A stretch of DNA of 64,000 bases from positions 124,001-188,000 of the forward strand of contig CAVQWS010000025.1 in the NCBI GenBank assembly GCA_963717725.1. The letters are read 5' to 3'. The notes below the pieces were generated by a model, which was given only the letters and a program-made list of their open reading frames with translations, was not told the DNA's origin and made no database searches. This DNA is from AC-32 sp963717725 (GTDB lineage Bacteria > Actinomycetota > Thermoleophilia > Gaiellales > Gaiellaceae). Below, one piece after another: positions 51,445 through 58,707 of the stretch (position 1 is its first letter; each line of letters starts with the position of its first letter). The position numbers and the translations under genes were made by a program.

Positions 51445-52070
51445 GGGCGGAAGCTTCTATCAGGCAGCGGCCCATTACCGGGAGGGGCGACCCGACCTTC
51501 GGCCAGCGCCACGGCCACCAGCTCACGCGGCGTCCACAGACGCCGGGGCTGAGCCACTGTCCGGCGTACGACGGCCACATCGTCCGCGTAGTCGACGAGC
51601 CCCGATCTATGCGCGAGCAACTCTCGCAGGGTGATCCGACCGCCGCCCGGGACGACGCCGGGCAGCCAGCGCTCCACGGTGTCCCGGAGCGATAGCTGGC
51701 GCTCCCCAACGAGTTGAAGTACGACGACCGCGACGAAGGACTTGGTGATGCTGCCCACACGGAAGCGGTCGTGGGCGTGAAGCGGTACGCGACCTCTCAT
51801 GACCGCGAGCCCGCTCGTCTTCTCCTTGCGCGAAGAACCGTCGTCGACAAGCAGGAGGGCGCCGAGGCTCCCAGCGTCGACGACCTTATCTACCGAGGCG
51901 GCACTGGAGTCGCTTCGGGGGGCGGTACCGCTGATGATGATCGCCGCGGCCCCGACGGCCGCGAGACGACCAGAGCGAGCGCCGCTCCCGACGGAAACAC
52001 TCTCGAATAACGGCGACCAAATGAGGCCGCCTTCCTCCACGGGTTCCAGGCGATTCCTGATCATGGTCAT
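51441..52070 (-). pseudogene. C-terminally truncated serine beta-lactamase-like hydrolase
   Basis: About 209 residues from ATG 52070, preceded by GGAGGA. It has a signal/anchor helix, then VSSITKSFV-type S-x-x-K nucleophile motif (SITKSF), DTVERWLPGVVPGG and LLAHRSGLVDYADDV. The expected Y-x-N motif and the whole second half of the fold (normally about 380 residues in total) are missing. The frame runs into the livH leader after PPG and stops at the livH start. It looks cut by a recombination event at about 51470-51480. Confidence 0.75.
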
Positions 52071-52100
52071 GCATTCCTCCACGGGGCCGATTCCGGACGC

Positions 52101-52163
52101 TTAGGGCATGAATGGGGCATGGCGCGTGGCGGCGGTGAATGGGGCATGGCGCGTGGCGGCGGG
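52101..52163. repeat. 27-bp tandem repeat with GGGGCAT boxes (left arm-type cluster of the island)
   Basis: Two near-identical 27-bp units (52110-52136 and 52137-52163) start GAATGGGGCATGGCGCG. The first is preceded by TTAGGGCATGAATGGGGCAT. The same TTAGGGCA-x-x-A-x-TGGGGCA-x-GGC pattern occurs at 56150-56175 beside the tRNA. Repeated GGGGCA boxes at both ends of a decayed element resemble tyrosine-integrase arm-type binding sites. Function is inferred. Confidence 0.6.
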
Positions 52164-52203
52164 CTTGCGCGGCTGCCGCAGCGCGCCTGTGATCGATCCG
52201 CTC

Positions 52204-52407
52204 CTAACCGAGCCGGCGCAACTCGTCTCGAAGATCGTCGAGACGAGTTGAGACCACCTTCTGCGAAACGCCGATCTCACGTGCGACCTGGGGCTCGGTG
52301 TACCCGAGCGTGAGCCGGAACGCGACCTGCGTCAGCGTCACCCAAGAGGCGGTCGTCAGCGCGGCGGGGTCGATGCTCGTCGGCACGCTCCAGTTCGACT
52401 CGGACAC
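52204..52407 (-). CDS. Small helix-turn-helix DNA-binding protein (sigma-70 region 4-like)
   Basis: 67 residues from a GTG. TLTQVAFRLTLGYTEPQVAREIGVSQKVVSTRLDDLRDELRRL is a complete helix-turn-helix of the sigma region 4/RNA-polymerase-associated type. No other domain. Could regulate element genes or be a remnant. It lies inside the left end of the island. Confidence 0.65.
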   Translation of the reverse strand: MSESNWSVPTSIDPAALTTASWVTLTQVAFRLTLGYTEPQVAREIGVSQKVVSTRLDDLRDELRRLG

Positions 52408-52591
52408 CGCCCGATCTTTGCACCGAAGCCCGACGCTCGCGCTCTAGCCGAAACTCTCTAGTGATGGTCAACGACGTGACCCAACGGCTCGTCTGTGTCG
52501 GCGCCGCGGGCTACCGAAAGGCGGCGCACACCCTCAAGGCCATGGCCGAAAGCCACTAGGCGGCGGAGGGAGCGAGGCGTAGCGTGAGCGC

Positions 52592-52638
52592 GGGCCGGGT
52601 CGTTGCAGCGCCCGGGCGTTCGGCTCGCCGCCCGGCCC
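52592..52638. repeat. 47-bp structured repeat, copy A
   Basis: Starts GGGCCGGGTCGTTGCAGC and ends CGCCGCCCGGCCC. GGGCCGGG pairs with CCCGGCCC at its ends, and an inner GGGCG-TTCGGCT-CGCC hairpin is possible. A second copy with a few changes is at 53092-53139. It lies directly downstream of the 105-residue minus-strand gene. Confidence 0.65.
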
Positions 52639-52640
52639 AC

Positions 52641-52958
52641 TCAGCCGTGCTGATACGCGTAGGCGAGCCCCGTAGTGTCGTCCCGTTGGAAGCGAAGCTC
52701 ATACCAATCGGTTCTCGGGGCGCGCGGCATGGGTTCCCACCCGTCGGCGACGAGATCGTCTCTAAGCGCAGCAAGTGCAGCGCGTGCCCGCGGATCGACT
52801 TCCAGAGGCTGGCTGTGCTCCCACGGAAAGTGCCATATTGGAAACAAGGGCGAAACGCGGAGCGCTCGGTCGTCCCCTTGCTCCCGCGCGTAGAACTGCG
52901 CTTTCACGTAGCCACGCCAGAGCGCGATCGAGCACTGTTGTGGTGGCGTTCTCCTCAC
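52641..52958 (-). CDS. Small soluble protein, unknown function
   Basis: 105 residues from a GTG at 52958. The core CSIALWRGYVKAQFYAREQGDD, PIWHFPWEHSQPLEV and ARAALAALRDDLVADGWEPM looks like a short alpha-beta protein, and the WRGYVKAQFYA stretch resembles a set of actinobacterial hypothetical proteins I have seen, without a named family. Ends just before copy A of the structured repeat, which may act as its terminator. Confidence 0.65.
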   Translation of the reverse strand: MRRTPPQQCSIALWRGYVKAQFYAREQGDDRALRVSPLFPIWHFPWEHSQPLEVDPRARAALAALRDDLVADGWEPMPRAPRTDWYELRFQRDDTTGLAYAYQHG

Positions 52959-53275
52959 GACCTCGGTGGAACGGATCAAGCCACCCGAGCGCCGCATCCC
53001 ATAAGGCTTGAACCCCGTCTTCCGTCGAATGGTGGAATGAACATGATCACCAACAGGATCCGAGGAGGCAACTAACCCTGGACGAACGGGGAGCCGGGTC
53101 GTGTTGCAGCACGCGGGCGTTCGGCTCGCCGCCCGGCCTTTTCACCGGGAGCCAGCCCCCACGCGAACCTGAGTCACAAGCTGCTGCGCTAGTGGCTGGC
53201 GCCTGAGTCCGTCTGCAATTCACCCTTTCGAGTGGGCGGATTGTGGCCGAGTACGGACGCCGGCGAGCAGGTGCA
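52959..53275. other. Island intergenic stretch, no gene seen except the repeat copy B
   Basis: No convincing coding frame on either strand. It contains AACTAACC, a GGATCCGAGGAGG run and copy B of the structured repeat. Codon use is poor for the GC-rich neighbours. Confidence 0.5.
53092..53139. repeat. 48-bp structured repeat, copy B
   Basis: Copy B of the repeat at 52592, sharing GGGCGTTCGGCTCGCCGCCC without change and differing by small insertions near the 5' end. Its ends also pair (AGCCGGG with CCCGGCC, one mismatch). Two copies 500 bases apart point to a mobile or recombination-related unit, or to a structured RNA. Confidence 0.6.
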
Positions 53276-53575
53276 GTGACCACTATCGAGGTGATGGATC
53301 CGGCCGCCAACCCGAGCTTCGATTGCGCGTACGCCCACAGCTGGCACCAGGAGATGCGACGGGCGGTCGACCAGCGCGATGTACTCCCGCCGGCGGCCTG
53401 TGAAGCTCTCGCGCGGGTGCTCGAGAACTTCCTCGTCGAAGGGGCGGTCGACGACGCAGATCTGGACGAGGTGCTGCGGGCGATCGCGCTGCTGATGCAA
53501 CCCGACCCGGCCCCACTTGAAGCTACGGAACCTCAGGCCTCGGCGCTAGACGCTCTTTCGGCCACCTCCGCATGA
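53276..53575 (+). CDS. Small acidic protein, unknown function
   Basis: About 99 residues from a GTG at 53276 (alternatives GTG 53243, ATG 53294). It is acidic and helical: SWHQEMRRAVDQRDVLPPAACEALARVLENFLVEGAVDDADLDEVLRAIALLM. No family recognised. Codon choice fits a real gene better than its surroundings. It may belong to the island cargo. Confidence 0.5.
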   Translation: MTTIEVMDPAANPSFDCAYAHSWHQEMRRAVDQRDVLPPAACEALARVLENFLVEGAVDDADLDEVLRAIALLMQPDPAPLEATEPQASALDALSATSA

Positions 53576-54437
53576 GACGAGAAAGCGGCAGGGAACCCCC
53601 GGATTCGCGCTCGCCCAGTGGGCGTGCGTCTCCAGGATGCCGTCAGCCATGCCCCTGCCGCACCTGATCAGATGCCCGCTGCAAGCTTGAGCAAAACGAG
53701 GTTCTGATAGTGCGAGCCGGGGTAGAGGCTGACCGTCAGGACGCCCGGTGACCTCTCTGCTGCGACCACGGGAGAGCGCGGCGGGCCTCACCACGGGGGA
53801 GGGAGAGTGGCGGCCCCGGGGCCTGAGGCTTCCGTCAAACCCCCCGGGTGACCGTTCGGGTAAAGGCCACATGGAGAGCGCGGCGGTCTCGGGCGGCCCC
53901 GGCTCACCCTCCGACCGTGTCACCAACTGCGGGGATGCAGCATCGGGGGAAACACCTAAGAGTTGCCAGTCGTGCCGGCAGCTCGGGCCTGGCTGGTCGC
54001 TATGAGCTGGCCGGCCGAGCGCGTGTTAGTAAGGCAGCAAAGTGCGGAGATTTCGAGCGCCTGCGCTATTCAAGTTGCCCGGACACGGGCAAGATGGTTA
54101 GGCACCCGATTCGATGCGCAGTTTTCTCTTTGGGGAGAGCATGTCGCTCCGACGGGTGGGCGTAACGGCACCGGGGTGGTGCTGGCCCACCTCCCCGGTG
54201 TCTCTCGCGACACTCTTGCAAACTCGGCCTGGCCGTCGCGGGTCGCGCTAGCTCAGATGAGGCAACACCATTCCGCAGCGCCACATCGGTACGAACTACA
54301 CCTCCACGCCCGCGATATCCTCGCTTCGCCGCGGCAGCGGTCGCGAAGGAAACTTCCGACACGCCTCAGCCCTCTTGACACGGCTCGGAAAGCGGAGAAG
54401 ACTCGCTCAACTGCGGCCAGGGGAGAGGAGGTTAGCG
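53576..54437. other. About 860 bases without a supported gene
   Basis: Open frames here lack codon bias and family features. The DNA looks less GC-rich than the rest of the window. A plausible structured stretch is at about 53738-53783, where GGTGACCTCTC pairs in part with GAGAG and CCTCACC. I see no RNase P, tmRNA, SRP or known riboswitch sequence. Confidence 0.5.
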
Positions 54438-54788
54438 GTGAAGAGATTCCTGCTCACCGCGTCAGTGCTGGCGACGCTTGGCATGGGCTTGCCAGCTGCA
54501 ATTCAAGCCGATCCGGGTGGTCCCAATTTGCAACAGCCCGTCTTGCTCAGATGCACAGGCGGACTTCAGGTAGAGGCTAACCCGGGGACGCTGACCAACC
54601 GCGGGCGAGTCCTTTGGGCGACCGACTCGACAAGCGTCTTCGTGGACGCCTACTTCGCGATCACGGACGGGACGAACACGCTCGTGATCTACGACAGCAA
54701 GCAGGGCCTGAAAAACCTGATCACCTGCACCGCCGATCTCGGCGGTGGCATTAGCGCGATCGCTACGGGGTTCTTCACTCCTCGCTAG
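54438..54788 (+). CDS. Small secreted protein, unknown function
   Basis: 116 residues from a GTG at 54438 after the ribosome site GGAGAGGAGG, identical to that of the CHRD gene. Signal peptide at about 1-23 (RFLLTASVLATLGMGLPAAIQA). The mature part is beta-rich (VLLRCTGGLQVEANPGTL, SVFVDAYFAITDGTNTLVIYDSKQ). No family recognised. It may be island cargo, and its base composition is lower in GC than neighbours. Confidence 0.7.
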   Translation: MKRFLLTASVLATLGMGLPAAIQADPGGPNLQQPVLLRCTGGLQVEANPGTLTNRGRVLWATDSTSVFVDAYFAITDGTNTLVIYDSKQGLKNLITCTADLGGGISAIATGFFTPR

Positions 54789-54793
54789 CTCGT

Positions 54794-54830
54794 GGGGAGG
54801 GCGGCTGTCACACGCCGCCTCTCCCTCGTT
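54794..54830 (+). terminator. Hairpin terminator after the small secreted protein
   Basis: GGGGAGGGCGGC pairs with GCCGCCTCTCCC (one mismatch) around an 8-base loop, followed by TCGTT. Positioned about six bases after the stop. Confidence 0.55.
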
Positions 54831-54840
54831 CAATCACACG

Positions 54841-55089
54841 CTTGCGCGGATCTACGAACTGCGCTCGACCTTCGCCTCCAACGCGCTCGCGGCCGGGGTG
54901 ACCGTGTTCGAGCTGGCGAAGCTGATGGGCACGAGCGTCACGATGATCGAGCGCAGCTACGGGACGCTGCTCGGCGGCGCGCACGCCGGGATCGCCGGCA
55001 GGCTCGACGCCCTCGAGGCCTCGCTCGAGCGGTCGGCCGAGGCCGAGCGTGGCCCTCGGACGGGGGTCCATCGTCGCGACCTTCGATGA
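54841..55089 (+). pseudogene. Tyrosine recombinase (integrase) C-terminal remnant
   Basis: Frame encodes LARIYELRSTFASNALAAGVTVFELAKLMGTSVTMIERSYGTLLGGAHAG, the end of a phage-type integrase. The Arg of the second catalytic box (ELRSTF) and the nucleophilic Tyr (SYGTLL) are there; the usual His of HxLRH is Tyr/Ser. No catalytic core or N-terminal DNA-binding part precedes it. It is a decayed fragment marking the island. Confidence 0.75.
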
Positions 55090-55198
55090 GGCCGCCCTCG
55101 ATGAGCTCGGCTCGGAGCCGGGCGAGTGCTTCGGTGCGCTGATCGCCGGTCATCACCTCACGTTCCACTCGTGCGACGATGCGGTCAAGACCGAGTCA

Positions 55199-55985
55199 AT
55201 GAGCGCCCAGGCCGCTGACCTCATCGAGACAAACCTCGTCGAGTTCCTACTGTCGATGGGGAGAGCTGGCGGCGCCGTCGAACGGCTAGACGATGAGATC
55301 GCGTGGACGATCGGGGGTTCGCCGATCGGGTACCACAACGCGGTTGTCCGATGCACCGCCTCCGAAGGGCGGAGCGGTTTTTTGGTGGAGGAGTGGCGGG
55401 ATGCATTGCGGCAGCGCTCCCTGTCGGGCTCGTGGCACTGGACCCCAGGGATGCATCCTCACGATCTCCCGCGTCTCCTTCTGGACGCGGGCTTCGAAGA
55501 CGGGGGGCGATGAACCTGCGATGGCCGCACAGCTCGCCGCCTTGGCTGACATGCCCATGGCCACCGAGTCGCAGGTCACGCCTGTCGAGGACTCCTCTGC
55601 CCTCGAGGAGTACCGCCAGGTTCTCGCCGCTGGGTTCGGTGAGGGGCCCAAGGAGGCCGACTGGGTCGCCAGCGTCTTCGCCATCATTGGACTCGAACCA
55701 CACAGTCGATGGCGCCACTTCGTCGGCACGGTGGCAGACGATCCTGTCGCCACCGCCTCCACCCTGCTGACCGACTCGACCGCAGGTATCTACTTCGTGT
55801 GCACGCGGCCCGACGCCCGCCGGCGTGGCTTTGGTGCCGCGATCACCAACGAAGCGATGCGCCACGCGGCGCGCACCGGAGCCACGTTCGCCGTCCTCGG
55901 CTCCTCGCTGATGGGGCAGCGCATTTACGAGCGGCTCGGATTCCGAACCATCTTCTCCACCCGGCTCTTCGAGCTCGACGCGTAG
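55199..55985 (+). pseudogene. GNAT acetyltransferase split by a frameshift in a run of six G
   Basis: The N-terminal half (ATG 55199: IETNLVEFLLSMGRAGGAVERLDDEIAWTIGGSPIGYHNAVVRC ... DLPRLLLDAGFEDGG) ends at a TGA at 55508-55512. The C-terminal half continues one frame ahead (DEPAMAAQLAALADMP ... YFVCTRPDARRRGFGAAITNEAM ... MGQRIYERLGFRTIF), which is the acetyl-CoA-binding GNAT core. Removing one G from the run at 55502-55507 joins them into one normal two-domain GNAT. A homopolymer error or slip mutation explains it. Confidence 0.78.
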
Positions 55986-55995
55986 CTCGCCCTCG

Positions 55996-56153
55996 ATGGC
56001 GCACCCAAGCCCGCTCATCGAGGCCCTGCTCGACCTCGAGCCGTTCTCGCCCGGCTCTGGCGCGAGGACCCCGACGCGTATCGCCGGTGGCTCGACGACC
56101 GCTGGAGCATCGATCAGGTGCTAGCCGAGCTCGAGCCCGACGAAAACATTTAG
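55996..56153 (+). pseudogene. Small gene broken by a frameshift
   Basis: ATG 55996 reads MAHPSPLIEALLDLEP, then the next frame reads VLARLWREDPDAYRRWLDDRWSIDQVLAELEPDENI and stops at 56151. Together they make a plausible about 52-residue acidic protein with one missing base near 56042. The C-terminal half alone is coding-like. Family unknown. Confidence 0.5.
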
Positions 56154-56175
56154 GGCACTAGTGGGGCACGGCCCG
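56150..56175. repeat. Arm-type-like repeat at the right end of the island
   Basis: TTAGGGCACTAGTGGGGCACGGCCCG matches the left-end TTAGGGCATGAATGGGGCATGGCGCG (52101-52126) at 20 of 26 positions, with GGGGCA boxes in the same spacing. It lies 60 bases from the tRNA-Arg 3' end. Resembles an integrase arm site; inferred only. Confidence 0.55.
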
Positions 56176-56235
56176 CTCGACGCGTATACGAGTCGAGCAG
56201 GCCCGAACCCGCACGGCTACTGCGGTTCCGAGGGA

Positions 56236-56308
56236 TGCGCCCGGCAAGATTCGAACTTGCGACCTCTGCCTCCGCAGGGCAGCGCTCTATCCCCTGAGCT
56301 ACGGGCGC
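56236..56308 (-). tRNA. tRNA-Arg (anticodon GCG)
   Basis: Cloverleaf: acceptor GCGCCCG/CGGGCGC, D stem GCTC/GAGC, anticodon stem CTGCC/GGCAG with loop CTGCGGA, T arm GCAAG-TTCGAAT-CTTGC and discriminator A. CCA is not encoded. Loop positions 34-36 are GCG, reading CGC. Most bacteria read CGN with an ACG tRNA deaminated to inosine. The 3' end faces the decayed element, the usual integration target. Confidence 0.93.
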
Positions 56309-57081
56309 GGGGTGGTCAAGTGTAGCCGCGCGTCTTGACCGCCGATGCTGAGCATCGCATCGTCTTCGACCTCGCGACGGACGTAGCCGAGCGCGACGCC
56401 CGGCACCGCGCTCGTCACACGGCCGACGGCCTTTTCGCCGAGGAAAATCTCGTCGCCGGGGCTTGCCTGCTCGACGTCGAGCACGCGCAGGCGGCGGTTC
56501 GGGCGGCCGCGGTAGTGGAGCCGCGCGATCGGCTCCTGGCCCGGGTAGCAGCCCTTGGTGAAGGAGACGTGCGTCTCGTCGAGCCCGGCCTCGGCGGGAA
56601 GGATCGTCTCGTCGAGCTCGCGGCCCCAGACGGGTGTGCCGGCCTCGATCCGCAGCCGCTCGAGCAGCACGTCCGGGTCGGCGGCCTCGCACTCGTCCTC
56701 GTCCCAGCTCTCGAACGCCTCGATGCCATAGTCCTCGTTGCGGATCCCCTTGCCCGCGCCGAGCTGCAGGTAGCCGCGATACGGCTCGAGCTCGATCTCG
56801 CACTTCGCCGCGAAGCGGGCTCGCAGCAGCGTCGAGGCGACGGTCTCGGCCAGCGCGGCATCGGTGATCAGCAGAAACGCTTCCGGCCCTTCGCGCACGA
56901 CGCGCAGCGGCGCGACGATGCGGCTCTTCGGCGTCAGCAGCAGCGCGGGCCGCGCCTCGCCCGGCTCGAGAGAGACGACCTCGTTCGAGACCATCCGCTC
57001 GAGAAACTCCGCCGCCTCGGGCCCGGTTACGGCCACGTAGCCGCGATCAAGCCGATACACCGTTCCGAGCGCGGTTTTCAC
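56299..57081 (-). CDS. YgfZ/GcvT-type folate-binding protein
   Basis: 260 residues from a GTG at 57081 (alternative GTG 57108). Key motif KGCYPGQEPIARLHYRG, preceded by TPVWGRELDETILPAEAGLDETHVSFT; N-terminus VAVTGPEAAEFLERMVSNEVVSLEPGEARPALLLTPKSRI. YgfZ proteins use folate and help Fe-S enzyme maintenance. Its stop codon TAG lies inside the tRNA-Arg acceptor region, overlapping ten bases. Confidence 0.85.
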   Translation of the reverse strand: MKTALGTVYRLDRGYVAVTGPEAAEFLERMVSNEVVSLEPGEARPALLLTPKSRIVAPLRVVREGPEAFLLITDAALAETVASTLLRARFAAKCEIELEPYRGYLQLGAGKGIRNEDYGIEAFESWDEDECEAADPDVLLERLRIEAGTPVWGRELDETILPAEAGLDETHVSFTKGCYPGQEPIARLHYRGRPNRRLRVLDVEQASPGDEIFLGEKAVGRVTSAVPGVALGYVRREVEDDAMLSIGGQDARLHLTTPRP

Positions 57082-57178
57082 CCCTTCAGTGTAGGGACGC
57101 GAGTTCACTCGAACGGGGGAGAGAGCCGGGGCGCGCGCGGCCGATATTCATCGCGACCCACCTCCCCATCCCCCTCGT

Positions 57179-57204
57179 ACGAAACGGCCCTTGGGCCGTT
57201 TCGT
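57179..57204. promoter_or_regulatory. 26-bp perfect palindrome in the divergent ygfZ/DHA2 exporter region
   Basis: ACGAAACGGCCC pairs with GGGCCGTTTCGT around TT. It lies 34 bases before the exporter TTG and downstream of no gene on either strand (both neighbours point away), so it is better explained as an operator (TetR-like size) or a leader hairpin than as a terminator. Confidence 0.5.
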
Positions 57205-57237
57205 CGTTGTGGAGGCGGTTTCCCTAAGATCGCCGCC

Positions 57238-58707
57238 TTGGAGCCGGCGCCTACCACGTCCGACCGACGCTGGACGCTCGTCGCCGTCTGCACGACGACG
57301 TTCATGCTCCTCCTCGACATCACGGTCGTCAACGTCGCGCTGCCGAACATCCAACACGACCTGGACGCGAGCCTGACGGGGCTGCAGTGGGTGGTGGACG
57401 CGTACGCGCTCACGCTCGCCGCCTTGATCCTCACCGCCGGCACGCTCGCCGACCGCTACGGCCGCCGGCTGCTGTTCATCATCGGCGTCGTCGTCTTCAC
57501 GCTCTCGTCGCTGCTCTGCGGCCTCGCCTGGAGCATCGCGGTGCTCGACATCGCGCGCGCGGTGCAGGGAGTCGGCGGGGCCGCGCTCTTCGCCACCGCG
57601 CTCGCGCTGATCGGGGCGGAGTACCGCGGGCCGGAGATCGGCGGCGCGATCGCGATCTGGGGCGCGACGATCGGAGCGGCGGTCGCATCGGGGCCGCTCG
57701 TCGGCGGAATCCTCACCGACGCGCTCGACTGGCGCTGGGTCTTCTTCGTCAACGTCCCGGTCGGCGCCTTCGCGCTGTTCGTCGCCCTGACGCGCATGCG
57801 CGAGTCGCGCGACCCGCAGGCGACGCACACCGACGTCTGGGGCCTGCTCACCTTCTCCGCCTCGCTGTTCCTGATCGTCTTCGGCGTGCTGCGCGGTAAC
57901 GCCGAGGGCTGGGGCAGCGCCCTGATCCTCGGCTCGCTGATCGGGGGCGGCGTGCTGCTCGCCGTCTTCGTCGCGGTCGAGCACATGCAGACCCGGCCGA
58001 TGCTCGACCTGGACCTGTTCCGCCACCCCGCCTTCGTGGGCGTCTCGGTGGCGACGTTCTGCATCGGGGCCGGAATGTTCGCGCTCTTTCCCTACCTCTC
58101 GATCTACTTGCAGGACATCCTCGGCTATTCGCCGCTCGGCGCCGGACTGCGCTTTCTGCCGCTGACGGTCTTCGTCTTCCTCGTGCCGCTGGCGACACGC
58201 AAGCTCGCGCCCGGCGCGTCGCTGCGGTGGCTGCTGTCCGGCGGCCTGGTGCTCGTCGCCGCGGCGCTGTTGCTGATGCACGGGCTGACGCCGAGCTCGA
58301 AGTGGACTGCGCTCCTGCCCGGCCTGATCGTCGCCGGGATCGGCATCGGCCTTGCCAACCCGGCGATCGCCGCGGCCGCGCTGCGCGCCGTCGACCCGTC
58401 GCGCACCGGCATGGCCTCGGGCATCAACAACGCCTGCCGCCTGACCGGCGTGGCCGTCGGCGTGGCGGCGCTCGGCGCGGTGCTCGAGGACCGCATCTCG
58501 ACCTCGCTCGTCTCCTCGCTCGGCCCACGCGGCGAGGGCCTCGCCTCGGCGGTCGCGGCTACGGGCACTCGGGTCGCCTCGAGCAACCCGGCGCTCGAGC
58601 ATCCAGCGACGGTCGCCTATGTCAGCGGGCTGAACACGACCCTGCTGGTCAGCTGCGCGATCGTCGCCGTCGGCGCCCTGGCGGCCGGACTCCTGATGCG
58701 GAACTAG
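57238..58707 (+). CDS. DHA2-family MFS drug exporter (14 helices)
   Basis: 489 residues from a TTG. N-terminal motif TTFMLLLDITVVNVALPNIQHDLDAS, LADRYGRRLLFIIGVVVFTLSSLLCGLA and the motif-C stretch GATIGAAVASGPLVGGILTD are typical of DHA2 multidrug exporters. Proton-driven export of drugs or metabolites. No TetR gene next to it, but a 26-bp palindrome precedes it. Stop shares CTAG with the next gene. Confidence 0.92.
   Translation: MEPAPTTSDRRWTLVAVCTTTFMLLLDITVVNVALPNIQHDLDASLTGLQWVVDAYALTLAALILTAGTLADRYGRRLLFIIGVVVFTLSSLLCGLAWSIAVLDIARAVQGVGGAALFATALALIGAEYRGPEIGGAIAIWGATIGAAVASGPLVGGILTDALDWRWVFFVNVPVGAFALFVALTRMRESRDPQATHTDVWGLLTFSASLFLIVFGVLRGNAEGWGSALILGSLIGGGVLLAVFVAVEHMQTRPMLDLDLFRHPAFVGVSVATFCIGAGMFALFPYLSIYLQDILGYSPLGAGLRFLPLTVFVFLVPLATRKLAPGASLRWLLSGGLVLVAAALLLMHGLTPSSKWTALLPGLIVAGIGIGLANPAIAAAALRAVDPSRTGMASGINNACRLTGVAVGVAALGAVLEDRISTSLVSSLGPRGEGLASAVAATGTRVASSNPALEHPATVAYVSGLNTTLLVSCAIVAVGALAAGLLMRN

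Noticed and set aside
52464..52559. 31-residue frame MVNDVTQRLVCVGAAG
   Set aside because: Too short, no ribosome site and no family resemblance.
52592..53139. The structured repeats as integron attC sites
   Set aside because: No RYYYAAC/GTTRRRY end boxes in proper place and no integron integrase; the integrase remnant is of phage type.
53690..54000. Possible cyclic-di-AMP or cyclic-di-GMP riboswitch before the secreted protein
   Set aside because: The conserved core sequences of these classes are not present, and the distance to the gene is over 400 bases.
53963..54437. Long plus-strand frame with His/Arg/Ser-rich product
   Set aside because: Composition resembles random translation, and it would overlap the well-supported secreted-protein gene.
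54938..55168. Minus-strand frame beginning MEREVMTGDQRTEALARLRAEL, antitoxin-like
   Set aside because: Only the first 30 residues look protein-like; the rest is Arg-rich shadow of the integrase remnant, and no toxin partner is present.
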